Below, in pieces: positions 1 to 10,152 of a stretch of 64,000 nt of DNA; position 1 is the first letter of the stretch; the number at the start of each line of letters is the position of its first letter. The stretch is from NCBI GenBank assembly GCA_013397795.1, contig VZTJ01001760.1:248001-312000 (forward strand), written 5' to 3'. A program made the translations under genes and the position numbers. This DNA comes from Orthonyx spaldingii. Taxonomy: Eukaryota; Chordata; Aves; Passeriformes; Orthonychidae. Under the pieces are notes generated by a model that saw only the letters and a program-made list of their open reading frames with translations, searched no databases and was not told the DNA's origin.

Positions 1-49
1 TCCAGGGCTCAAGTTTAATCCTGCATGTCACCAAGGAAGAAAATTTTGC

Positions 50-314
50 ATTGGGATAGGACAAGGATGATGGTTGTAAATTGAAGGACGGTTAATTTAG
101 ATGAGGTATAAGGAAGAAGCTTTTCACAACGAGGGTGGTAAAACACTGGCACAGGTTGCCCAGAGAAGCTGTGGCTGCCCCATCCCTGGGAGTGTCCAAG
201 ACCAGGTTGGACAGGGCTTGGAGCAGCCTGGGATAGTGGAAGGTGTTGCTGTCCATGGGTGGAACTGGACGAGCTCTAAGGTCCTTCCAGCACAACATTG
301 TATGGTTCTGTGAC
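50..314 (+). mobile_element. CR1 LINE, 5'-truncated 3' end
   Basis: The sequence runs from a degraded 'gggataggacaaggatgatgg' type segment through 'ggttgcccagagaagctgtgg', 'ccatccctgggagtgtccaa' and 'aggttggacagggcttggag' to the tail 'ggtccttccag...tatggttctgtgac'. This is the order of a CR1 3' end in plus orientation. Close to the window edge but it seems truncated naturally. The tail lacks a clear multi-copy 8-bp repeat. Confidence 0.9.
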
Positions 315-2144
315 CATGGCACTGCATGGATGTGCCAGGAGGGATTGTGAAGTTCTCACTGGACCAGTGGCTCCATGACTGGCTCCGCTGCAGTGCTTTG
401 TGTGGAGGAATAAGAAGATTTCTGCTGACACCTGGATCAGTGAGTGCTGGAATTCTAACTACCCCTTTCTTGTGCCACTCACAGACCTGAAAACAGCACA
501 CACCTTCAGAAACACATATCATTAAATAACAGCTTATTTCTATTTGTGTTTACGGAATACTTGAAAGTGGGGAGGCAGCCTGAGAGCAAGCTGGTGCCTC
601 GTAGACCCAGATAGGCTCTTTGCCTGCTTTGTTATAATACTTCATTGGAACTGACACATTGATAGCCACAGTTTTTCTAGGAAGTGACCTTCATGCTGCC
701 CATTGATTCCCAGTGGCCATCAACTCCTTGCAATTGGAATGACAGGCCAGGTTAAAGGTCAGTCCTTAAATAAAGCATCTGGATTACTAAACACCTGAAG
801 TTCAAATGAAAATGGAAATCCGCACCTCATTTTATGTGACATGTTACTGCTAATGACACTTTGGGATCTTAAACGGCTCCTGCTCTTTAACTCATGTGCA
901 TGTTTCACTCGATAGACCCTTAAACCAGCCCCTTTCGCTGCTGGACCTTTACAGGACAGGCAGCACGGAAAAGCAATCTCCCTGGGATATATGGCTTCTG
1001 GGGAAAAAAAGCTTTCTCAGGAAAAGACATCAGAACCAATTAAAACATTTGCCGTTCAAGTGATGGCCAGAAACAATCATTCCCTTAATTAAGATTCACA
1101 GTAAAAGGTTTTTATTTACACAAGCTGTGGCATTAAAAAGGCCCCAGTTGTACAGTTGCAGAAGTTGGATGTGTTTTGCTTGCCTGTGCACAGTGGGGCA
1201 GTGCTGGACTCCTTGGATGTGCCTGGCTGTGGGGATGGGTGGTGGGGTGTCTGCACAGCAAAAAGGAAGTGGGTTGTTTTCTCCCCATGCCTTACAGAGT
1301 TACTGCTTCAGTTGTCCTCATACCAAGACTTGCTTCCACAGCCCTCAACCTCAGTGAGACCCAGCTCTCTGTCTGTGGGGCATCCAAAGGCACCCAGGTC
1401 TCCCAGCACCTTTCCCTGCCCCAAGGGACCTTTGGGCTCCCTGAGGATGGTGGTCTCAAATGTATCTCTTTATCTTCTCCTCAGAATTTTTATTTATTTT
1501 CTGCACCTTGACCTGAGTAGGAAACATTGATAGAAAGGAGAGTAAACCTGTCATTGCGTTTTCACGAACATTTATACTTATTCTGCAGCTTCTGCAAGGA
1601 ATACTGTGACAGATTCTGCTAATTTACTTCTGTGTTATTATAACATCTCTAGTTTCCAGCTGAGATTAGCATACCCTTGTGCCAGATGCAGTATGTGCTT
1701 CTTGTAAGATGTAGTACCCGCCCCAAAATTCACACAGTCTGGATAATAATATGAAGCTGTTTATTGCAGGGCAGGTTCATCTTCTGCAGTGTGTCAGTGC
1801 CAGGCCAGTGGGTGCCAGAATCTGGTGGACACATCAGCGCTCCCATATTTCTTTATCCTTTGTCCCCAGTGTTTAATAAATGACTATATAATAAGGGCAT
1901 CAGAGGGTCCTTGCTGGCACTGCAGCTCACTGGCATGTTATGGCCTGCTTCACGCTCTTGATCTCATCATCCAATGCAGAGCTGCCTTGTCTAAAATATT
2001 TTCCTGGAGAAATCTCTGGACCACCCTAAATGCAAGTCATGTCTGGAAATTGAATGAGGCCCAAACACAGCCAAGGTCTGTTCTGAGCCTGAAGTGTAGT
2101 GACCAAGTTTCCATGCCTCTTTAATTTGCCTTGAAAATTTGCTT
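315..2144. other. Unique noncoding stretch
   Basis: No repeat family or exon is recognised. A GC-richer segment at about 1180-1450 carries three overlapping short open frames of 76 to 124 codons that resemble nothing known and are read as chance. The part at 1560-1700 is AT-rich. Confidence 0.5.
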
Positions 2145-2382
2145 CAAACTGCACCAGGAGAGGTTTAGATTGGATATTAGGGGAGATTTCTTCACTGAAG
2201 GGGCTTCCTAGCCCTGGGAAAGGCTGCCAAGGGCAGTGGTGGCATCCCTATCCCTGGAGGGGTTTAAAACCCATGTAGATGTGGCACTTGGGGACAAGGG
2301 TTAGTGGTAGCCTCGGCAGTGTTGGGTTGGACTTGATAATCTTAGAGAGCTTTTCCAACCTAAGTGATTCTATGATTCTGTA
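2145..2382 (+). mobile_element. CR1 LINE 3' end
   Basis: Contains 'aggtttagattggatattag', then 'atttcttcactgaa', 'ccctatccctggaggggttt', 'gatgtggcacttggggacaa', and ends 'ttttccaacctaagtgattc' plus 'tatgattctgtaa'. This is the CR1 type whose tail has the 'gtggcacttggggacatgggttagtgg' module. Nearly complete 3' untranslated end with the terminal ATTCTATG repeat visible. Confidence 0.95.
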
Positions 2383-2495
2383 ATATTTATCATTAAATTT
2401 CCAAATAAGATCTTATGTGTGCTCACCTGCTTGTGCTGGATGATACTTTCAATGCTTTCGAGGATCAACATTGGGACAAACAGCTGGATGAGCAA

Positions 2496-2625
2496 GGAAG
2501 AAACAACCTTATTCCAAAATCTGACAGGTCCTCTACAGCCTCTGCTGTATACACTGTTTGGGAAGAAACAACCTTATTCCAAAATCTGACAGGTCCTCTA
2601 CAGCCTCTGCTGTATACACTGTTTG
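2496..2625. repeat. Perfect 65-bp tandem duplication
   Basis: Positions 2496-2560 and 2561-2625 are identical over all 65 bases, head to tail, each starting 'ggaagaaacaacc' and ending 'atacactgtttg'. The flanks differ, so there are exactly two copies. The identity points to a very recent duplication, a variable-number repeat, or an assembly artefact. Confidence 0.97.
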
Positions 2626-2771
2626 GTCACCTAGATGAAGGTTTTTTTGGAAGGCAGGCATCTGGAACGTGGATGGGCATCTTTTGTTTAGAAACCAGAG
2701 CCAGAATACAACTTAAATAATTCTACAGGTACTGACTATTCCTAATACCAGAACTCCACCAGGAGGCATTG

Positions 2772-2898
2772 CATGGATCACATGGATGTGGCATTAGGGG
2801 ATTTTTTTATAAGGTGAACATGGTGGTGCTGAGTTAGTGGTTGGATTTGGTGATCTTAGAGGGCTTTTCCAGCCTTAATGATTCCATGATTCTCTGAT
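2772..2898 (+). mobile_element. CR1 LINE 3' end, short
   Basis: Reads 'catggatgtggcattagggg', 'ggtggtgctgagttagtgg', 'ggatttggtgatcttagagg', 'gcttttccagccttaatgat' and 'tccatgattctctga'. It belongs to the same tail type as the copy at 2145 and lies 390 bp downstream in the same orientation, but has an extra T-rich stretch inside the 'ggacatg' module. Confidence 0.9.
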
Positions 2899-5800
2899 CA
2901 ACAGCAGAATATACAGCAGGTTGTTGTCACTTCTACTTCAAGGTCTGTACTGCCCCTGCTGCTGTTCTATTTGCAGCCTGTAGTCTTTTTGGAGGGTTTC
3001 TGGTGCCTGTCTGCAGCAGGAATGGTTTAATTGCTGTCCAGGCTGGTGTTTCTCACTGGGGGGCTGGGGGCTGGGTGGACAAGAGGCCTAGTTATGCTCT
3101 TGTTTCCCAGCGTGGTACCCGCAGGCAGCGGCTGTGGGAAGAGGGAGCTGCAGCGTCGTAACTGTCCAGGTGATGAATTGTCCCTCATCCCTGCTGCTGT
3201 CAGCCTGACACCACTCACCAGCACTAAATTAATCCAAACAACAATGTGTAGCATGGATGCTGCCAGGGTTTGCTAATGCCTAGCTAATAAAGCAGGAATA
3301 GCAGAGCTACTGAGCACAATTTTGTGAAGCGCTTTAAAAGCACGTTAATGGACTGGGAACAGTTACACCAAAATGTGTGCTTGCTGACTATCTGCTTTAA
3401 GCATTTGTTAGTTTTGGTGGTGCTTTTTCATGTCAATCCTGCATTTTCTGGCACCATCCCCAAATTTCTAAGGGCATAATTTAAAATGTCTAAGAAGAAA
3501 ATTAACTCTATCCCAGCCAAAACCAGGACATTAACTTAAAAAATTAGGTAATCTCTCTAAGTAACCCTTTAGTTCTGTTCATTTTGTAAAAAAAAAAAAT
3601 CGAGCTTGTCCTAGTAAAATCTAAGGAAATCTTCCTTGTAACATTGCACTAATAGAACTTGTTTCACATGATATTTCAAAAAATGTTTAAAATGTTTCCT
3701 CTGGCCAGAGACCTTCTGCTGAATTTCAGCCAGCAGCACACATTTTGTAGCCAGTGTTATAAATCAAAACTGGGTTTCTAATGGAAGTACTGAGACAACT
3801 TTAACTGTAATGGTACTTTCAGGCAAAACTGTAAAGAAATTGGAGCCCTACACTCAGTATTCCTTTGCCATATCCAGAACTGCATTTTTTTATCTTCCTC
3901 TTGAGTGGTTCTCTATCAGGGCAATGCTAGAATTAGTGTAATTGTCATGTGATGGGGAATGTAGATATCTGCTATACCTAGTGAAAGTCTACAATATAAA
4001 CCCTCTTGCTAGAAATATCAAGACAAAAAAAAGGTCAATATTTTTTTAATGATTTCTTTATGAACTAACAACTCTGTGTGTGAGTAGCTGCCCAGATCAC
4101 TCAGCATCATATTTGCTCCCTGAGTGGACAACTGAAATATTAAAAATATTGAAAAAGAATGAGTAATCAATATTCAAAATCTCTTCTTGGTCGAACATCT
4201 ATGTAGAGAAGCCTTTTGCTCCAACATTTTTGAAATCTGGGTGAAAAGTGGGTGAAACTGCAAAATGGGCAAGTGATGTAATTTTGGGAAGATCAGTGGT
4301 CCCATGGAAGCCCTTCGTGCATTAAAGCTTGCACAAGTACAGAGATGTTACAAAGGACATTGGGGTTGATTGAACGCTTGGGATGTGAAGGCACTTTAAG
4401 GTGCGCTTTTTTGGAAACAGAATGAAAATTAGGATTCTGGTGAAAATTTGAAACCTCTGAAAAATCTGTTGTTGGGGGACTATCAGAAGCATTCTTCTCA
4501 AAGTGATCCCACATCAAAAGGGATCTAAAAATTCCCCTGCAACAATTTAAAAGTCCCTGACTCTTCTAAGCAGAAATATTTCTGAGAGAATAAGGTAATT
4601 GTTAGTGACATTCCACAGAAACACAAAAAGGTTCTCCATTGGAAATCTACTTGGTTCCCTACACAGTTTGCTGTGTTTCAGAGACTATAGTATATCCATG
4701 TACTATCATAAGGCTTTCAAAGGCTCTTCCCAAGTATCAACAAAGGAAGGCCTTTGAAATCAATTTCCCTGTCTGTTCCCCATGCATTTTGTTCAAAGTT
4801 CAGTCAAAGTGCAGGACACCATGCTTCTTGAAATCCAGAAACTGGGAAAATGATCAGAAATATGGTTCTAAGTAGCCTAAGGACTTTGTCAACCTTTCTT
4901 ACAGTGAGTGGATTCCATTTTGGAGTTTTTGGATTAAAGACACCTAAGACACAGAGGACACTTGCCAGGACAATGCACAGCCACTTTTAAAAATACTAAA
5001 TCATTTACAGGCATTAAAAATTACTGTCTAGTTGCTGATCCTGCAATGCACTGTCCTACAGGGAGGATGTGAGCTCTGCATTATTGCTTTCCGCAACCAC
5101 AACATGACATTCACATTATTTCCTATAGAATGGTGGATCTGCATTTATCTCTCCAAGACTGAGTTACTTGAGTTAATGGTTTTATGGGACTGTTTTCCTC
5201 CAGGGCATGAACTAGAAGGGAACCTGGCTTTCTTTTCTGCTGCAATTTTATTTATTTAGTGGTTACAAGGATGGAAGTAGGTTTGTCACTCTGTTTGCAA
5301 TTCCAGTGTGTTTGGATTAAAATTCAGAGTTGTTCAAGGATGGGCACCCCTGAGGACCACCTTGGAGCCCTCTCAGCCCTGTGGTAAAGACTGTGGTTCC
5401 AAATCTCTGCAGCTGGAAGTAGGCAGAGCTGAAATCAGTGTCACTGTCCAGTTGGGGTCCTAAATAAGAGTTGTTGGATACCTGATGGTGTTCAGTCTTC
5501 TTGTCTCTTGAAAACTACTGCTGAGTAAAATAGCGTCACTTGTCCCTTTGGTGACAGCCACCACGGTTTTAAAAGGTGGCAGTAAAATAATTCACATAGA
5601 TGTTCTTTGGAAATAACTGCTTTTTTGACTCAAATATTAAAAGAAAGGAATGAATTTATGAGAGTATAAATCCCCTCCTGTGTGTTTCAGAATATTTGGT
5701 GGCTTGGATATCATAAATTTATAGGTCAAATGGGACATTTCAAAGGCTCTCAACCAAAACATCTTACTTCTTTGGAAGATTTTCTAACAAAAGCAAGGGA

Positions 5801-6358
5801 AAAGTGTAAGTGGAGCTGGCATTTTAAACCAAAAGGTGCATGCTCTAATGGGCTGCAAGTTGTCTGTCATATATGCTCATTTATACCCACTGTGAACCTT
5901 CTAAAGAAAAAATGAAGCTTTTCTGTTTCAAACAGTGTGCCATGAACCATTTTGACTTTTTTCCAATCAGGTGTCAGCATTCTATTGACTCTGAATTTCC
6001 AAAAAGTTTTGTTGACCCCAAAGTGCGTTTCTTCACCAGTAACCCATTTTTTCTTAAAAAGAGCAGAACTCACAGAAAATTAAAACACTTGATGTTCCTG
6101 TCTCAATGTTTATAAATATCACCATATGTGTCATATTCTGATTAAACTCTTTATTTTGTGTCATGACTTCAAGGCAGTCCAAAGCTTTTGAGTCCAGAGG
6201 CCTGCAACTCTTCATCCTTTGTATGTTGACATGAACTCTTCCACCTAAAAGGCAGAGCAAGAAAGGGACATGTGGCCCCAGCATCCTCTCATGACTATTT
6301 TCAGTAACAACAGTAAATTCCAAAGCCAAAATAACTGATATGAGGCAGTTTTATTAGA

Positions 6359-6433
6359 TTTTTTTTTTTTTTNNNNNNNNNNNNNNNNNNNNNNNNNNNN
6401 NNNNNNNNNNNNNNNNNNNNNNNNNNNTTTTTT
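6359..6433. other. Assembly gap inside a poly-T tract
   Basis: Fourteen T precede and six T follow a run of 55 N (6373-6427). A gap bounded by T on both sides suggests a long homopolymer or T-rich simple repeat that the assembly could not resolve; the true length is unknown. Open frames crossing it are meaningless. Confidence 0.97.
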
Positions 6434-6665
6434 AACAAAAAGCATGTTTCTGCTGTATCTGTCTTGGTTCTCTTATAAGAGCTCACAAAGACCTCTGGAC
6501 TTCCCAAAATGCTGTGTCCAGGATCCTGTTCTTTGGCTTTCAGTCTGTCATCAAAACTTGTGGGTTTTTTTCTGCTACATTGACAGGAAAGAAATTTTAA
6601 TACGATACTGTGTATTTACTTTATCTGCTTGTCTTTACAAATCACTCTACAATCCCAGGGTTTGG

Positions 6666-6668
<3 letters not shown>

Positions 6669-6697
<29 letters not shown>
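6669..6697. repeat. (GA)n microsatellite
   Basis: About 14.5 uninterrupted GA units, the longest pure dinucleotide repeat seen in the window. Likely length-polymorphic. Confidence 0.97.
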
Positions 6698-8488
6698 CAA
6701 GAAGTAGTATTTATAGTAAAACACGGGTAGTCAATAGCATGTGGGAAAACAACTGAATCTGAAAATGGTCCCAAAGGTAATTTGCAAATCTGCTGAAATC
6801 CCGAACAAGCTTTGATTTAACCGAAGCTTGAAATGGCTTTTATTTACTGTCTATTGTGGAATAAATGACATCTCATAAACAGGCTTTATCCATTACCACA
6901 GAATGGCGATCACTGTGTTAGGGACATTTTATCCTCTTGATATAAAACAAGATATGCTATAGTGTGTTATTACAAATAGAAAAATCAATGCTGAGACACA
7001 CACCTCTGAAATTTCATTTTTGCAGGACCCCATTTTCAAAAAATGTATTCTCTAATAAAAACGTCTCCATAACCAGGGGGATTTACAAAACACTGAGCAA
7101 CAAAAAACAATAACAAACAATGAATAAAGTGGCTCCATCCTGAGTCTTTTTGCTGTACATTAGTCACACACTTGCATACATTTCTGAGCGCTGAGCAAAG
7201 CTCCCACTAGGCAGGGAAGAAAACCAGCTGAATTACCTTCACTTTTAAGCGCTTTATGGAGAACACACACTGCATGCCAAGTTGTGTTGGAGAGGAAAAC
7301 TTTGTGGTAAAAAGAGTCTGATGCAGGAATGGAGTCATCCAAAGAAAGATTTCTCTTATTTTATCCAGGGTTTGGATCAAACAGCTAGCTAAAAGCTGGA
7401 TTTTCTTGGCTGAGACTAGGGTTGGCAGTTACTTTTCATTCACAATAGATATGATATATTTGCCCCTCTATGCTGTTCATTACTTAATGTTGATTCATAA
7501 GACTCTGTTTCTTTGATAAATTTTCACCTGAAAATGCCCGAAAACAGATTTTCCTCCAGTTAGTCAGTTATGAATTGTTCAGACTGTTTGTTCCCATTGC
7601 ACACAATTGACCCCCCAAATATGATACGGTAACTGGAGTCTGACTGGATGCCTGTAAAACTAAAATTATGTGAAGTAGTGAATGGCAAATAACAAACAGT
7701 AATTACATTGATTTTTTTTTTTTCCTAATGCATGATTATTTATCTCTGGAATTTATGATTCTTCTGAGATTTTGAGACTCATCAATCAAGCAAGTGAAAT
7801 GGGGACCGAGTCTTCCCCAATACCATAGTATATGACCTGTAAATGATTGTGAAGTGACTTCCCTGAACACTCCTGAAAATGCAGATAAATTGCTTTTGAA
7901 TTATTCAGTTGCCAGAAATCAAGACCAGATAGCCACCTTTGGTAGGTCAACAGTATCCCAGGAATGTGAAGCTGTGTAAGGAAAGAGGGCCCCCTGCTCT
8001 TGCAGGAGCAGCAATCCCATGGAAATTTGTGTTTTCCACAGAAAGGGAAGAGTCATCATCAAACTCAACTGGCAAGAGATGCATTCCCACCCTTATAAAT
8101 CAAGGAACAGCTATTTCCAAAAAGTGGTTTCTGATGTTTTTTAATAGGCTGATGTGGGCATTGCTTCAGTATAACTTAGTTCACTTAGATTGGTTCCCCA
8201 TTTATTTCTAATACTCTCTGTCTAAAATTATCCCATGGCATTAATGTCCGTGGACAAGCACATGTGATGGGTAGCTGGGTTTTCATGAACTCTGCAAAAG
8301 CAGATGTCAAAGACCAGATATATGACTCTCTCCTCCTCAGGCAGATGAGTGAATTTATTAGGATGACTTGCAAAGTACTTAATGTAAGCAATCATGATGA
8401 GGTCACATTTACATTGAAAATGATCTCATAGCCCCTAGGGTTTGCCAACCAGCACTGGGAAATAATCCTTGCTCTTGCTGTGCGAAGT

Positions 8489-8593
8489 TGAATTATAGAA
8501 TTTTTGAGGCTGGAAAAGCCTTCTAAGAACATCGATTCCATGTGTCCCCCAGCACTCCCAATGCCAGCACTAACCCATGTCCCCAAGTGCTAC
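8489..8593 (-). mobile_element. CR1 LINE 3' end, short
   Basis: Complement-strand tail: 'attatagaatttttgaggct', 'ggaaaagccttctaagaaca', 'cccccagcactcccaatgcc', 'cactaacccatgtccccaag'. It stops abruptly in the 'aagtgccacatcc' module, where a 15-bp tandem repeat begins. Confidence 0.88.
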
Positions 8594-8634
8594 GACTTGG
8601 GAAGTTACGACTAGGGAAGTCATGACTAGGAGCT
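8591..8634. repeat. Short 15-bp tandem repeat at a CR1 junction
   Basis: Units 'tacgacttgggaagt' (8591-8605), 'tacgactagggaagt' (8606-8620) and a degraded third 'catgactaggagct' (8621-8634). The first two differ at one base. Confidence 0.9.
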
Positions 8635-9864
8635 GCCATGGGAAGCTGCCTAAGGAGCAGGGATGGTGCTTTTACTCTGAAATCATCTCCACAAAGGTTT
8701 CAAGGGAAGGTGAAGAGCTCTTTAGGCTTTCTTTCTGGTGCAGACAAAATTTGCTGGAGCCCAAGGGCCAACTACAATTCCCTGTGGGAAACACCACCTT
8801 TGAGAAATGCATTCAAGCAGAGATTTGCCTACTGCAGACACAAATAGGAGCATCTGGGGATGCTTTCAGGATGCAATTAAGAACATTTCCTTGGATTAGA
8901 GAAATCCATTCCCTCTGTTTCTTTGTGCCGTGTGTCAGGTTCTGGCCCTCCCATGCCAAGAGTTAAAATAAGGATAACATTCTCAGTTACTTTAATGACA
9001 TTGTGGTGAAACCCCTAAACTCATATATTGGAAGTGTAAGAAATTGAAGAAAAAAGAAGATATGAGACCTGCAATGATCTCTAAAAACATAGCCATGTGA
9101 GGAATTACAGTTGCCCTGCCTTGTAGAAGGGGGTGGGACTTCAGGCTGAGGGTTGCAATGATACAAATAAATATCATGTGTTTCTTAAAAATGCTATAAA
9201 TGTAATTTCTGGCCAGACATTCACAAACATCTACTTTCATGCAGATTTGAAAAACCTTTTCATTATTATTTCACTGCATTAAAAATGTACAGTTGTTTAT
9301 GGTTCAAGTTTCTCCAGTTCCAAGGACTTGTCTGCTGTCTGTGTTAGGGGCTGGTTAGTGACAGTATTATCTGCAGTGACCCCTGGACTCCTCAAACCTC
9401 TGCATCTGTTCATAGCAATTCAAGCGATATGGTGGCTGCTTCAGGTCCATGAAACCAAGACACTTCAAGTCACTAAAGTGACAGAAAGGACATGGAAAAA
9501 TCTGATTTTTCCCTTGCCATGCCAATGGTTGAACCTACATGTCCCAGCACACACAGCCACAGAGAGTCAGGCCCATGAGGTCTCCTGTAATGTCCAAAAC
9601 CTTATAGGATACAGTGAAGATATGGACCAGGACTTGATAAATCTGACTTGACAGCCTGCACTATAACCAGTCTACAAATATTTAGCCACTTGCATGGTGA
9701 TTCAGTGGAATAAACGCCTTTCATAGTGTTGGGCAGATTAACAGAGCCTGGTTTTCATCTTTCCTGCAATGTGGCTCAGAAGATGCTCATGTCTCTATAT
9801 GTATCTCTTTTTGGAGCTCCGCTTGGGGGAATAGTCTCAAAACAAGGTGGTATGGAGTGGAATG
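8635..9864. other. Unique noncoding stretch
   Basis: No repeat or exon recognised. Two open frames, 8577-8966 (129 codons) and 9328-9651 (107 codons), plus strand, have no family resemblance and no matching splice context that I can defend. Confidence 0.5.
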
Positions 9865-10152
9865 TCAGTCTGTTCTCTCGAAGTGGCAGAACAAGAGGAA
9901 ACAGTCTCAAATTGTATGAGGAAAGATTTAGATTGGATATTAGAAAAGATTTCTTCACTGAGAGGGTGGAACAGGAGCATTGGAACAGGCTGCCCAGGGC
10001 AGTAGTGGAGTCCCCATCCCTGGAAGATTTAAAAGCTGTGTGGATGTGGCACCTGGGAACATGCGTTAGTAGTGGCCTTGGCACGGCTGAGGGAACAGTT
10101 ATATCCAAACTTAGAAGGCTTTTCCAACCTAAATGATTTTGTGGTTCTGTGA
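9865..10152 (+). mobile_element. CR1 LINE 3' end with part of the RT frame
   Basis: Begins near 'tctgttctctcgaagtggca', continues 'acaagaggaaacagtctcaa', 'agatttagattggatattag', 'gatttcttcactgagagggt' and ends 'ttttccaacctaaatgattt' plus 'tgtggttctgtga'. Translation keeps the usual CR1 C-terminal words: 'RLDIRKDFF', 'WNRLPRAVVESPSLE'. This frame stays open to the tail and accounts for a 136-codon open frame that is not a host gene. Confidence 0.95.

Larger units (their letters stand above)
2899..8488. other. Long CR1-free, AT-rich noncoding stretch
   Basis: Five and a half kilobases without a recognisable CR1 tail. It holds a G-rich patch at 3057-3079 (runs of six, five and three G), an A12-type tract near 3588, the assembly gap at 6373, a GA repeat at 6669 and a short inverted pair around 6806-6830 ('caagctt' and 'aagcttg'). 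Short open frames (up to 91 codons) have no recognised similarity. Confidence 0.5.

Noticed and set aside
6245..6507. Minus-strand open frames spanning the N run
   Set aside because: They exist only because unknown bases were read as X.
9726..10136. 136-codon plus-strand open frame with 'RLDIRKDFF'
   Set aside because: The recognisable part is CR1-derived; no independent gene.
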